Source: Clostridiales bacterium (GTDB lineage: Bacteria; Bacillota; Clostridia; Clostridiales; Clostridiaceae). Taken from it: DNA of 64,000 bases. Where the stretch lies: assembly GCA_012519845.1 (NCBI GenBank), contig JAAYPK010000035.1, forward strand, positions 52,052-116,051, read 5' to 3'. Position numbers and translations under genes: made by a program. Shown piece after piece: positions 43,354-53,396 of this stretch; positions within the stretch are counted from its first letter, which is position 1, and each line of letters starts with the position of its first letter. Under the pieces are notes generated by a model. It worked only from the letters and a program-made list of their open reading frames with translations. It did not search any database and was not told the origin of the DNA.

Positions 43354-45789
43354 TTGATTACAATCGATAAAAAAACGTTCAAAAAAGCGTATATAAACAA
43401 ATATAAATCCATCCATGGTGAAGATATTCAAGATGGGAATAATAAGCAAAAGTATGAAGCTTTAGGAAGCTTAATAAAAGAGTATGTAGTTCAAGAATGG
43501 ATGAATACAAATAAAAAATATAATAAAACAAAGGAGAAACAAGTATATTATTTTTCAATGGAATTTTTACTTGGAAGATTGCTTGGAGATTCTTTATTAA
43601 ATTTAGGTATCTTGGATGTTTGTAGAGAAGCATTAAAAGAACTAAATATTGATTTAAAAGAATTAGAAGAATATGAACAGGATCAAGGATTAGGTAATGG
43701 TGGCCTTGGAAGACTCGCTGCTTGTTTCTTAGATTCGATGGCTTCCTTAAATATACCTGGTAATGGATGTGGAATAAGATATAAATATGGTTTTTTTGAA
43801 CAAAAAATTATCGATGGTAAGCAAGTTGAAGTTTCTGATGATTGGCTAAGATCAGGTAACGTATGGGAAAAAAGAAAAGAAGAAAAGGCTGAAGTAGTTA
43901 AATTTGGTGGGAAAATAGAAGTTCAAAATAGGGATGGTAAATTATATTTTAATCATTTAGATTATGAACCAGTACTTGCAGTACCTTATGATACTCCAAT
44001 TGTTGGATATGAGAATGGAACTGCCAATACTCTTAGACTTTGGAGTGCAGAGCCTATAGATAATTCTTTTGATTATTCTTCATTTAGCAGAGGTGACTTT
44101 CTTCAGGCTATTGAATATAAGAATTCAGTAGAATCAATTTCACAGGTATTATATCCTGAGGATTCTTTCTATGAAGGTAAAATGCTTAGATTAAAACAAC
44201 AATATTTCTTTGTATCAGCAGGAGTACAAAGTATTATTAGACATTATAAAAAGCATCAAGGAGATATAAGAGCTTTTTATGAAAAGGTAGTAATTCATAT
44301 TAATGATACTCACCCTACCCTTGTTATTCCTGAACTTATGAGAATCTTATTAGATGAGGAAGGATTATCTTGGGATGAAGCATGGAGAATAACAAGTAAT
44401 ACAGTTTCTTATACAAATCATACTATTTTAGCAGAAGCTTTAGAAAAATGGCCAGTAGAAATGTTTAAAAAGCTATTGCCAAGAATATATATGATAATTG
44501 AAGAAATTAATGAGAGATTTTGTAAGAATTTATGGGAAAGATATGAAGGGCAGTGGGATAAAATTTCTAGAATGGCGATAATAGGTGATAACCAAATTAG
44601 AATGGCCCATTTAGCTATTGTGGGAAGTCATAGTGTTAATGGAGTTGCTAAACTTCATACAGAAATACTTAAGAAAGAAGAAATGTCAGATTTCTACTAT
44701 ATGTATCCAAATAAATTTAATAATAAAACAAATGGAATTACTCATAGAAGATGGCTTTTAAAGAGTAATCCAGCTTTATCAAATTTATTAGTAGATACTA
44801 TAGGTAGTGCGTTCATAAAGCATCCAACTGATTTAATTTATTTTGAAAAATATGCTCATTATGAACGTATACAACAAGAGCTTCATAAAATCAAAAGAGA
44901 TAATAAAGCAGAATTATCAGATATTATTTATAAAAAGAATGGAATAAAGGTAAATCCAGATTCAATTTTTGATGTTCAAGTAAAAAGAATACATGCATAT
45001 AAGAGACAAACTTTAAATTGTTTAAGGATTATGGACCTTTATAATCAAATTCTTGAAAATCCAAATTTAGATATTGTTCCAAGAACATTTATTTTTGCTG
45101 GAAAAGCAGCTCCAGGATATTATCTAGCTAAAAATACAATTCAATTAATAAATTCTTTAGCAAATACAATTAATAATGATAAAAGGGTACAAGACAAAAT
45201 AAAAATTGTATTTCTAGAAAATTATAGTGTATCTTTAGCAGAGGAAATTATTCCAGCTGCTGATTTAAGTGAACAAATTTCAACAACTACCAAAGAAGCA
45301 TCAGGTACTTCAAATATGAAATTTATGATGAATGGTGCAGTAACAATAGCTACTTTAGATGGTGCTAATATAGAAATAAAGGATGAGGTTGGAGAAGATA
45401 ATATTGTTATTTTTGGATTAACAGCAAGAGAAGTTTTGGATTACACAAATAATGGTGGATATTCTTCTATTAAAGTATGTAATGAAAATAAGCGCTTACA
45501 GAATGTTATTAATGATTTAGTAAATGGTAAATATAACGGAGATAAGGAAGCATTTAAAAGTATTCATGAGAATTTAATTACGTATAATGATGAATTCTTT
45601 GTATTAAAGGATTTTGAGGCATATATAGAAGCTCAAAATAAAATTGATGGATTATATAGAGATCAAAATAAATGGCAGCAAATGTGTGGAATAAACATTG
45701 CTCATTCAGGCATATTCTCATCAGATAGAACAATACAAGAATATGTTACTGGAATATGGGGCTCAGAACTTATATACAAGAACTTGTAA
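43354..45789 (+). CDS. glgP: Glycogen phosphorylase
   Basis: An 811-residue PLP enzyme that releases glucose-1-phosphate from glycogen. VYYFSMEFLLGRLL and GNGGLGRLAACFLDS mark the N-terminal domain, and the PLP-Lys region EASGTSNMKFMMNGA is near residue 653. The start is taken as TTG 43354 after GGGGGC; an in-frame TTG at 43339 overlaps the G-run. Being in the synthesis operon suggests that turnover is controlled by enzyme activity more than by separate transcription. Confidence 0.97.
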   Translation: MITIDKKTFKKAYINKYKSIHGEDIQDGNNKQKYEALGSLIKEYVVQEWMNTNKKYNKTKEKQVYYFSMEFLLGRLLGDSLLNLGILDVCREALKELNIDLKELEEYEQDQGLGNGGLGRLAACFLDSMASLNIPGNGCGIRYKYGFFEQKIIDGKQVEVSDDWLRSGNVWEKRKEEKAEVVKFGGKIEVQNRDGKLYFNHLDYEPVLAVPYDTPIVGYENGTANTLRLWSAEPIDNSFDYSSFSRGDFLQAIEYKNSVESISQVLYPEDSFYEGKMLRLKQQYFFVSAGVQSIIRHYKKHQGDIRAFYEKVVIHINDTHPTLVIPELMRILLDEEGLSWDEAWRITSNTVSYTNHTILAEALEKWPVEMFKKLLPRIYMIIEEINERFCKNLWERYEGQWDKISRMAIIGDNQIRMAHLAIVGSHSVNGVAKLHTEILKKEEMSDFYYMYPNKFNNKTNGITHRRWLLKSNPALSNLLVDTIGSAFIKHPTDLIYFEKYAHYERIQQELHKIKRDNKAELSDIIYKKNGIKVNPDSIFDVQVKRIHAYKRQTLNCLRIMDLYNQILENPNLDIVPRTFIFAGKAAPGYYLAKNTIQLINSLANTINNDKRVQDKIKIVFLENYSVSLAEEIIPAADLSEQISTTTKEASGTSNMKFMMNGAVTIATLDGANIEIKDEVGEDNIVIFGLTAREVLDYTNNGGYSSIKVCNENKRLQNVINDLVNGKYNGDKEAFKSIHENLITYNDEFFVLKDFEAYIEAQNKIDGLYRDQNKWQQMCGINIAHSGIFSSDRTIQEYVTGIWGSELIYKNL

Positions 45790-45818
45790 GATAAAAAATA
45801 TGAGAGAGGGTAAGGATA

Positions 45819-46964
45819 ATGAGAAAGAAAGAAATTATAGCTATGGTGCTTGCAGGTGGTCAAGGAACTAGATTAGGAGCTTTAACTAAAAATATTGCTA
45901 AGCCAGCAGTGCCTTATGGTGGGAAATATAGAATTATTGATTTTGCTTTAAGCAATTGTTTAAACTCTGGTATAAATACAGTTGGTATATTAACACAATA
46001 TAAGCCAATGGAATTAAATAAACATATTGGTATAGGAGCTCCCTGGGATTTAGACAGAAGAGATGGTGGGGTAAGTGTATTGTCTCCATATAAAGAGGAA
46101 AATGATGGGGGAGATTGGTATAAAGGAACTGCAAATGCAATTTTTAAGAATATTGAGTATATTGATAAATATGATCCAGAATATGTTTTAATTTTATCAG
46201 GGGATCAAATATATAAAATGGACTATTCAAAAATGTTAGACTTTCACAAAAAAAATAATGCTGATGCAACAATTGCATGTTTAGAAGTATCATTAGAAGA
46301 AGCTAAAAGATTTGGAATAATGAATACTAATGAAGATCTTTCTATTTATGAATTTGAAGAAAAACCAGCTAAGCCTAAGAGTACAATGGCTTCAATGGGT
46401 ATATATATATTTAATTGGCTAAAATTAAGAAAATTATTAATTGAGGATGAATTTGATAAGTCTTCTCAAAATGACTTTGGTAAAAATATAATACCTAAAA
46501 TGCTAGCTGATGGCAAAAAATTATTTGCTTATCCATTTAAAGGATACTGGAAGGACGTTGGAACAATAGATAGTTTCTGGGAAGCAAATATGGATTTATT
46601 AAAGAAAGAAAATAGCCTTAACTTATATGATGAGGCATGGAGAATTTATTCGGTGAATTCAGCTAATCCACCTCAATACGTTGGAAAGGATGCTATCATT
46701 AAAAACTCATTAATTACTGAAGGTTGTTCAATATTAGGTGAAGCAGAAAATTCAGTAATTTTTGAAGGTGTACATGTAGGTAAAAATTCAATAGTAAAAG
46801 ATTCGGTAATAATGCCAAATGTTAAGATCGGGGATAATGTGGTAGTAGAAAAAGCCATTATAGCTAGTAGCGCTATTATTAACAGAGAATGTAAAATTGG
46901 AGATGGAAAGAATATAGCTGTAATTCCGGAAAGAAAAGTAATTAGAGAAGGAAGTTTAATATAA
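45819..46964 (+). CDS. glgC: Glucose-1-phosphate adenylyltransferase, catalytic subunit
   Basis: A 381-residue ADP-glucose pyrophosphorylase, the entry enzyme of glycogen synthesis. The nucleotide-binding signature [14 protein letters not shown] is at residues 10-23, followed by [32 protein letters not shown] and [10 protein letters not shown]. The C-terminal third is a left-handed beta-helix. AAGGATA precedes the ATG. In Firmicutes GlgC works best together with the GlgD subunit encoded next. Confidence 0.98.
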   Translation: MRKKEIIAMVLAGGQGTRLGALTKNIAKPAVPYGGKYRIIDFALSNCLNSGINTVGILTQYKPMELNKHIGIGAPWDLDRRDGGVSVLSPYKEENDGGDWYKGTANAIFKNIEYIDKYDPEYVLILSGDQIYKMDYSKMLDFHKKNNADATIACLEVSLEEAKRFGIMNTNEDLSIYEFEEKPAKPKSTMASMGIYIFNWLKLRKLLIEDEFDKSSQNDFGKNIIPKMLADGKKLFAYPFKGYWKDVGTIDSFWEANMDLLKKENSLNLYDEAWRIYSVNSANPPQYVGKDAIIKNSLITEGCSILGEAENSVIFEGVHVGKNSIVKDSVIMPNVKIGDNVVVEKAIIASSAIINRECKIGDGKNIAVIPERKVIREGSLI

Positions 46965-46995
46965 AAGATATTAATAGGGGAAGGGGAAGAGTAAA

Positions 46996-48084
46996 ATGAA
47001 TAAATGTGTTGGAATAATTAATCTTGATGAAAATGAAAATAAAATGAATGAATTAGTTAAATCTAGGCCTTTAGCTGCAGTTCCTTTTGCAGGTAGATAT
47101 AGAATAATAGACTTTATATTATCTAATATGACAAACTCTGGTATTGATACTATAGGAATATTTGCCAAAAACAAATCAAGATCATTACTAGAGCATTTAA
47201 GTAATGGTAGACCATGGGATCTTCATAGAAAGCAAGGTGGACTTAAAGTCTTTAATTTTGGAGATATTGATCCTTTTTATGAAGATGTAAATAACTTTAA
47301 TGAAAACTTAGAATTTTTAAGAAGAAGTTGTTATGAATATGTTTTATTAGCACCATCCTATATGATTTGTAATATAGATTTTGAAAGAGCAATTGATGCT
47401 CATATAAAAAGCGAAAATGATATTACTGTAATTTATAAGAATGTTGATAATACTGATGAAAAGTTTAGTCATTGCCAAATGCTAAAAAAAGATGAGAACG
47501 GAAAGATAATAGCAATAAGAAGAAGTTGCGGTGCAAAGAGTGATGTTGATATAAGCATGGAAATGTACATTATGAAAAGAGAACTATTTATAAAAATAGT
47601 TGATGATTCAGTAAAAAGTGGACTATACAAAAAGGTAAAAGAATATATTCAAGGAAATATTGAAGAACTTAATTTGGGTGGATATGAATTCAAAGGATAT
47701 TTAGCATGTATAAATTCAGTAAATAATTACTATAATGCTAGTATGGATTTATTAAAGGATGAGGTTTATACAGAATTATTTTCATCAGGAAATAAAATTT
47801 ATACAAGGGTTAAGGATGAACCACCAACACAATATTCGGGCAATGCTAAAGTTGAAAATTCAATGATAGCAAACGGATGTCATATTGAGGGTACTGTGAA
47901 GAACTCACTAATATTTAGAAAAGTTACAGTAAGCCAAGGTGTTGAACTTAATAATTGTGTAATAATGCAAAATACAATTATTAAAAAGAATGCAAAACTA
48001 ATAAATGTTATAGTTGATAAGGGAAGAATGATTTTAGAAAATGAAGATTGCAGTGGAAGTGACTCATTACCACTTGTTATATAG
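46996..48084 (+). CDS. glgD: GlgD, regulatory subunit of ADP-glucose pyrophosphorylase
   Basis: A 362-residue GlgC paralogue. The fold markers RPLAAVPFAGRYRIIDFILSN remain, but the GGxGTRL nucleotide loop is replaced by NLDENENKMNELV, so it is not catalytic alone. In Bacillus-type systems GlgD raises GlgC activity as a heterotetramer. GGGGAAGGGGAAGAG is the ribosome region. It is the last gene of the glgBAPCD operon and is followed by a strong terminator. Confidence 0.96.
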   Translation: MNKCVGIINLDENENKMNELVKSRPLAAVPFAGRYRIIDFILSNMTNSGIDTIGIFAKNKSRSLLEHLSNGRPWDLHRKQGGLKVFNFGDIDPFYEDVNNFNENLEFLRRSCYEYVLLAPSYMICNIDFERAIDAHIKSENDITVIYKNVDNTDEKFSHCQMLKKDENGKIIAIRRSCGAKSDVDISMEMYIMKRELFIKIVDDSVKSGLYKKVKEYIQGNIEELNLGGYEFKGYLACINSVNNYYNASMDLLKDEVYTELFSSGNKIYTRVKDEPPTQYSGNAKVENSMIANGCHIEGTVKNSLIFRKVTVSQGVELNNCVIMQNTIIKKNAKLINVIVDKGRMILENEDCSGSDSLPLVI

Positions 48085-48100
48085 ATTTATAGTTATGATA

Positions 48101-48147
48101 AAAAAGACTTTGCACTTTTTATAAAATGTGCAAGGTCTTTTTTTATT
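48101..48147 (+). terminator. Terminator of the glycogen operon
   Basis: AAAAAGAC-T-TTGCAC pairs with GTGCAA-G-GTCTTTTT around a 14-base loop, with a long T-run. Confidence 0.92.
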
Positions 48148-48160
48148 TTTTATGAAATAA

Positions 48161-48174
48161 TTACAAAACTGTAA
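48161..48174. promoter_or_regulatory. Palindrome TTACA-N4-TGTAA before the ABC/two-component operon
   Basis: TTACA-AAAC-TGTAA lies 73 bases before the ATPase start, with a further ATTACA at 48181. It differs by one base over 16 from the copy before glgB. It is a candidate response-regulator or repressor site. Confidence 0.45.
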
Positions 48175-48247
48175 TAATTCATTACACCTAAAAGTAATTT
48201 TCATCAGTTAATATATAGTCAAAGGATAAGTGAAAGGGGAAATTACA

Positions 48248-48910
48248 ATGATAATAAAAACTGAAAATTTAAGTAAAGTATATGGAAAAAAGGACAATAA
48301 AGTTGTTGCTTTAGATAAAGTAAATATTGAAGTGGAAAAAGGAGAGTTTGTTGCAATAATTGGAACTAGTGGCTCAGGGAAAAGTACACTTCTTCACCAA
48401 ATAGGGGGAGTAGATAGACCTACCTCTGGAAGAGTAATCATTAATGATGAGGATATATATAAGTTAAATGAGAATAAATTAGCCATATTTAGAAGAAGGA
48501 ATATAGGATTTGTGTTTCAATCTTTTAACTTAATTCCAGTATTAACAGTAGAAGAAAATATAAAAATGCCGGCTTTATTAGATTACAAAAAGGTTGATAA
48601 AGAATTTTTTGAGGATATAACAAGAACTTTAGGTATAGAAAAAAGATTAAATCATCTTCCAAGTGAACTTTCAGGAGGTCAACAGCAAAGGGTGGCAATA
48701 GCAAGGGCTTTAATTAATAAACCTTCAATTATATTAGCTGATGAGCCAACAGGTAACTTAGATAGTGAAACTTCAAAAGAAATAATGGAAATGTTAAAGC
48801 TTTCAATTAGAAAATATAACCAAACAGCAATAGTTATTACTCATGACTTATCTATAGCTGAAAATGCAGATAGAATTATTAAAATTAAAGATGGAAAAAT
48901 AGCGAAATAG
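48248..48910 (+). CDS. ABC transporter ATP-binding protein (MacB/LolD type)
   Basis: A 220-residue ATPase. Walker A GTSGSGKSTLLHQIGG is near residue 39, the Q-loop is FVFQSFNLIPVL, the signature LSGGQQQRVAIARAL near 142, and Walker B ILADEPTGNLDS near 163. The GGVDRPTSG insert is typical of the LolD/MacB/Bce group, which powers FtsX-type permeases for peptide resistance or lipoprotein handling. The ATG at 48248 with AAAGGGGA is chosen over an in-frame GTG at 48230. It forms one operon with the permease and the two-component system. Confidence 0.93.
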   Translation: MIIKTENLSKVYGKKDNKVVALDKVNIEVEKGEFVAIIGTSGSGKSTLLHQIGGVDRPTSGRVIINDEDIYKLNENKLAIFRRRNIGFVFQSFNLIPVLTVEENIKMPALLDYKKVDKEFFEDITRTLGIEKRLNHLPSELSGGQQQRVAIARALINKPSIILADEPTGNLDSETSKEIMEMLKLSIRKYNQTAIVITHDLSIAENADRIIKIKDGKIAK

Positions 48911-48920
48911 GAGGTGTACT

Positions 48921-51413
48921 ATGAAAAGCTATAGTGAAATATCAAAAAAATATATGAAAGAAAATATTAAGCGAACTATTCTAACAACTTTAGGAATTAC
49001 TTTAGCAACAATACTTGTATTTGCCATAGGAACCTTTATATTAAGCTTTAGACAATCAATGATAGATGATTCAAGGAAAAGTGCAGATTTTGAATATATA
49101 ATTAGCAAAATACCAGGCGAAAAAGCTCTTAAAATAAAAGATAATGCTGAAGTTAAGGATTCTTCAATATTAAAAACTAATGAAAATAATTACTTAGTAG
49201 ATAATGCAGATTCTTTAGTCGATATGTCTTATGGAAATGAGGATTATTTTAATAAAATTATTAATAGTCAGCTAATTTCTGGGGAGTTTCCTACAAATGA
49301 GAATGAGGTGGTTATTGATAAATATTCAAAAAATAACTTAAAGGTAGATGTTGGAGATTCAATTAAAATTACTAGTGAAGAGGGAAGTAAAGAATATAAA
49401 ATTTTGGGAATAATAGATGGCAAGGGATTTAATAATCAAAAACCTGTAAAAATTGTAGGTTTTTTAAATAAAGTAAGTGATGAAGGTAATGAAAGCTATG
49501 ATATTTATGTTAATTTAAAAACGGAAAAAGACAAAAATAATGTAATAAATAAAGTTATAGAGGATGCTAATGTAGAATTAACTGATAATACATTACAAGG
49601 AAATTCACAGCTACTATACTTGCTAGGAAATGGATCTGATCCATATGTTACTGATGCATTATTAAATATATTAATTTTTGTTTTAGTGATTATAGTAGTT
49701 TGTACTGTGACTGTTATATATAATTCCTTTAATATATCTGTAATAGAGAGAATAAAATATTATGGAATACTAAAAGCTATAGGGGCAACTCATAAGCAAA
49801 TAAAAAGGGTTATTTATAAAGAAGGAATAATAATGGGAATTATTGCATTCCCAATTGGATGTATATTAGGATTTTTAACATTGAAGTATGGAATAAAATT
49901 ATTTATTGGCGATAATTTAATGTTGATGGATTTTAAAGTTTATTTTTATAAAGAAGTTGTACTTCTTACTGCAGTAATTGTTGCAATAACAATATATTTA
50001 TCATTACTTATACCAGCAAGAAAAGCAAAGAAAATATCAGCTATTGATGCAATGAGAAATAAGAATGAAATTAAAAAAGGAAAAATCAAAAGAAGAAGAG
50101 GCGGAATAATTGGTAAAATCTTTGGAATAGAAGGTAACTTGGCATATAAGAATATAAAAAGAACACCTATACGTTTTTTACTTACTGTTATGGCATTAAC
50201 AATTTCAATTATAATGTTCAATGTTTTCTATGGCTTTATGGATTTTGGAAAACAAGTGTTATCACAACAATTCTTAAGTTCTCCATTTGATTCAGCGTTA
50301 GTTGTAAATGATGATGAAGTATTCTCTAAAGAAGATTTAGATTCAATAAATAATCTAAATTTCGCAAAAGATGGTAGCTATTATTACACCAATTATAAAG
50401 ATGGTGCTATTCCATTAGATAAAATTAACAATGAATTCTGGGATAAAACAGGAATAACGGAGATTAAAGATTTAGATTCGTTTGGTTATAAACAGACAAG
50501 TATGATGATAAATATTGCTAAAGGTGAAAAGGAATTAGAAATTGCTAAAAAATATTTAAAAGAGGGCGAAATCAATATAGATTCATTAAATGATGATGGT
50601 GTAATATTAATTGATGGTAAAAAAGTTAAAGATGAAAATGGAAATGTAGAAATTGTAAGAAAAACTACTTATAAGGTAGGGGATAAATTAATTATCCCAA
50701 AAACAAGCGATACTATATCAGTAGAAGAGGCTATTAAGAATAAACAATTTGTAGAGGTGACAGTAAGGGCTATATTAAATCAAGACCCTATGTATGGAAC
50801 AGAAGCAGGAAATACTATTCAATTATATTTTACAGGAGAAGAGTATGCTAAAAAATTTGGCAATGAAAAATACAATATGATTGGATTTAATTTTGATAAT
50901 GATGAAGATAAATTTGCTGCAGCAGAATTCTTTACAAATGGCGGTACAGGATCAAAGTTTTACTATCAGGATATAGAAGAAAATATGAAACAAATTGATG
51001 AAATTTATGGACAAATGGAATTCTTTGTATATGCATTTATTATAGTAATATCATTAATATCAATACTTAATATATTTAACACTATTTCAACTAATTTACT
51101 TTTAAGAAAAAAAGAATTTTCCACTTTAAAGGCAATAGGAATGACTGAAAAACAACTAAATAAAAGTGTAATATTAGAAGGAACTCTTTATGGAATAATA
51201 GCATCAATACTTGGAGGAATAGCATCTGCCATTTTATTAAAACTATTAATTTCTGTAGGAGGAGGTCTTGGAGATTTTGAATATCATTTTGGATATTTAG
51301 CATTTAGTCTTTCAATAGTAGTTGCCATTGCTATAACATATATATCTACATTAATTCCATTAAGAAGATTAAAGAAAATGACAATAGTTGAAGGAATTAG
51401 TGATGAAGAGTAA
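48921..51413 (+). CDS. FtsX-family ABC transporter permease
   Basis: An 830-residue permease with two FtsX domains and about eight membrane segments: one at the N-terminus, three near residues 245-365, one near 420, and three in the last 140 residues. Two large extracellular regions lie between segments 1-2 and 5-6, as in MacB/LolCE-type mechanotransmission transporters; Bce-type permeases have ten segments and a single large loop. Substrate unknown; antimicrobial peptide defence is a reasonable guess because a two-component system follows. GGAGGTG precedes the ATG. Confidence 0.9.
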   Translation: MKSYSEISKKYMKENIKRTILTTLGITLATILVFAIGTFILSFRQSMIDDSRKSADFEYIISKIPGEKALKIKDNAEVKDSSILKTNENNYLVDNADSLVDMSYGNEDYFNKIINSQLISGEFPTNENEVVIDKYSKNNLKVDVGDSIKITSEEGSKEYKILGIIDGKGFNNQKPVKIVGFLNKVSDEGNESYDIYVNLKTEKDKNNVINKVIEDANVELTDNTLQGNSQLLYLLGNGSDPYVTDALLNILIFVLVIIVVCTVTVIYNSFNISVIERIKYYGILKAIGATHKQIKRVIYKEGIIMGIIAFPIGCILGFLTLKYGIKLFIGDNLMLMDFKVYFYKEVVLLTAVIVAITIYLSLLIPARKAKKISAIDAMRNKNEIKKGKIKRRRGGIIGKIFGIEGNLAYKNIKRTPIRFLLTVMALTISIIMFNVFYGFMDFGKQVLSQQFLSSPFDSALVVNDDEVFSKEDLDSINNLNFAKDGSYYYTNYKDGAIPLDKINNEFWDKTGITEIKDLDSFGYKQTSMMINIAKGEKELEIAKKYLKEGEINIDSLNDDGVILIDGKKVKDENGNVEIVRKTTYKVGDKLIIPKTSDTISVEEAIKNKQFVEVTVRAILNQDPMYGTEAGNTIQLYFTGEEYAKKFGNEKYNMIGFNFDNDEDKFAAAEFFTNGGTGSKFYYQDIEENMKQIDEIYGQMEFFVYAFIIVISLISILNIFNTISTNLLLRKKEFSTLKAIGMTEKQLNKSVILEGTLYGIIASILGGIASAILLKLLISVGGGLGDFEYHFGYLAFSLSIVVAIAITYISTLIPLRRLKKMTIVEGISDEE

Positions 51414-51430
51414 AATATAATTATGGAAAA

Positions 51431-51455
51431 TAAGGTACCATGTTTTGGTACCTTA
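51431..51455 (+). repeat. Intercistronic hairpin before the response regulator gene
   Basis: AAGGTACCA (51432-51440) and TGGTACCTT (51446-51454) are perfectly complementary with a TGTTT loop. Only a weak T-rich tail follows (AAATTTTACTTT). It may lower read-through from the transporter genes into the regulator genes, or mark an RNA processing site. Confidence 0.75.
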
Positions 51456-51476
51456 AATTTTACTTTGGAGGAATGT

Positions 51477-52154
51477 ATGAATATATTATTAGTTGAAGAT
51501 GATAAGACTTTAGCAATGGGAATAGAATATTCATTAAAGAATGAAGGATTTACTGTGTATGGAGCTTTAAATTTAAAAGAAGCTAGGGAGAAATTAAATC
51601 AAGAAAAAATAGATTTAATTTTGCTTGATGTTACTCTTCCAGATGGAAATGGCTATGAGTTTTGTAAAGAAGTAAGAACTAATAACAGTGTACCAATTAT
51701 TTTTTTAACTGCTTGCGATGAAGAAGTAAATATTGTTTTAGGATTAGATATGGGAGCAGATGATTATTTAACTAAACCTGTAAGAGTAAGGGAGCTAATT
51801 GCAAGAATAAATGCAGTATATAGACGTAAACAAACAGATAGCGATGATAATAATACTAATAAGCTTATATTTAAGGAAATAACTATATATCCAATGAAAT
51901 TTGAAGTATATAAAAAAGGTGAGAAACTTCAATTAACAGCCGTTGAATATAAGTTATTAATGTTATTAGTTGAAAATGTAGGAAATGTTTTAACAAGAAA
52001 GCAATTATTAGAGCGAATATGGGATATAGAGGGTGACTTTATAGAGGAAAAGACTTTAACAGTATATATAAAAAGACTAAGAGAAAAGCTTGGGGATAAC
52101 AATAATAATTATATTGAAACTGTAAGAGGGATAGGATATAAATGGATAGGATAA
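51477..52154 (+). CDS. OmpR-family response regulator
   Basis: A 225-residue two-domain regulator. The receiver domain has the acidic pair in LLVEDDKT, the phospho-Asp in LILLDVTLPDG (about residue 51), the conserved Thr in FLTACDEE and Lys in YLTKPVR. The C-terminal winged helix matches the OmpR/PhoB type (LTAVEYKLLMLLVENVG and TVYIKRLREKLG). The frame is open from 51423, but the ATG at 51477 after TTGGAGG starts the receiver domain correctly. It overlaps the kinase gene by 13 bases. Confidence 0.95.
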   Translation: MNILLVEDDKTLAMGIEYSLKNEGFTVYGALNLKEAREKLNQEKIDLILLDVTLPDGNGYEFCKEVRTNNSVPIIFLTACDEEVNIVLGLDMGADDYLTKPVRVRELIARINAVYRRKQTDSDDNNTNKLIFKEITIYPMKFEVYKKGEKLQLTAVEYKLLMLLVENVGNVLTRKQLLERIWDIEGDFIEEKTLTVYIKRLREKLGDNNNNYIETVRGIGYKWIG

Positions 52155-53392
52155 CAATATTATTTAGAAATTCAGAAGTTAAGAAAAATACATTAAAGTT
52201 TTTTATAGTATTAGTTTTAGGGTGGATAGCAATAATAGGTACTTGTAACTATTTAATAAAAGACTTAAATAAGACTTTATTAAATCAAAATATTGTTATT
52301 GCAAGTAATTTACTAAATAATAAAGAATTTGGTACAATAATAAAGAGTTTTTATGAAAATAATAATAAAGATGAAATAAGTAAAGCAAGAGAAGAACTAG
52401 AATCTTATGGTTATGATGAAAATATGACAATAAGTAATAATGAAATAGTAATTAATTTCTATTATAAGGTTACAGGTATTATGCTTTCTATATTCACAAT
52501 TGTAATACTAATAATATATGTTATATATGTATTAGCTATGAATAATATGTTTTTAAAGCTAAAGAGTATATCTAAAAATATCTCTTATATGTCAAAAGGA
52601 GAATATAAAAAAATAGAAGAGGAATATAGCGAAGGAGAAATGGCAACATTAATTTCTTCATTAAATTACATGGGGGAAAGGGTTAATAATTCAATAAATT
52701 CTTTAAAAGAAGAAAAAAGAAATATGAAGGATTTTTTATCAGATATTTCTCATCAACTAAAAACACCATTGGCTTCATTAGTAATGTTCAATGATTTACT
52801 AAGAGAAGATAAAAAAATGTCAAGTGAGGACAAAGAAAAATTCCTAAATAGCTCTGAAGAACAGCTTAGAAGAATGGGATGGCTTATTATGAATTTACTT
52901 AAGGTTGGGAGACTTGAAGCAGGAGTTATTAAATTTAATATGGAATATCAAGAAATTTCTGATACTATTGATATTGCCATATCATCTTTAAAGGAAAAGG
53001 CAGCTATAAAAAATCAACAATTAATAGTAGAAGGAGATTTAAATTGTAGCTTTATTCATGATAGAGAATGGCTTGCAGAAGCTATATCAAATATAGTTAA
53101 GAATTCAATTGAGAACACAGAAAATGGTGGTAAAATATCTATTTTAGTATCAAAAGGACCTCTTATAACCCAAATAAAAATTGTTGATAATGGAAAAGGA
53201 ATACCTGAAGATATGCAGGATAAAATATTTAAAAGATTTTACAAAGGTACAAGTAGTACAAATCCTGAAAGTATAGGGATTGGTTTATCTTTAGCCAAAA
53301 GTATAATAGAAGAACAAAAAGGTGAAATAAAATTATTTAGTGAAGAGGGAAAAGGGACTACATTTATTATTAGCTTTTATGAGCCCCTTTAA
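52142..53392 (+). CDS. Sensor histidine kinase
   Basis: A 416-residue membrane kinase. Membrane segments near residues 18-40 and 110-135 enclose an extracellular region of about 70 residues, so it is not an intramembrane-sensing Bce-type kinase. A HAMP-like stretch is followed by the H-box FLSDISHQLKTPLA (His near residue 204), the N-box EAISNIVKNSIENT, DNGKGIPEDM and GIGLSLAKSI. It phosphorylates the partner regulator and probably controls the adjoining transporter. Its stop lies only four bases from the stop of the convergent M28 peptidase gene. Confidence 0.94.
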   Translation: MDRITILFRNSEVKKNTLKFFIVLVLGWIAIIGTCNYLIKDLNKTLLNQNIVIASNLLNNKEFGTIIKSFYENNNKDEISKAREELESYGYDENMTISNNEIVINFYYKVTGIMLSIFTIVILIIYVIYVLAMNNMFLKLKSISKNISYMSKGEYKKIEEEYSEGEMATLISSLNYMGERVNNSINSLKEEKRNMKDFLSDISHQLKTPLASLVMFNDLLREDKKMSSEDKEKFLNSSEEQLRRMGWLIMNLLKVGRLEAGVIKFNMEYQEISDTIDIAISSLKEKAAIKNQQLIVEGDLNCSFIHDREWLAEAISNIVKNSIENTENGGKISILVSKGPLITQIKIVDNGKGIPEDMQDKIFKRFYKGTSSTNPESIGIGLSLAKSIIEEQKGEIKLFSEEGKGTTFIISFYEPL

Positions 53393-53396
53393 ATGC

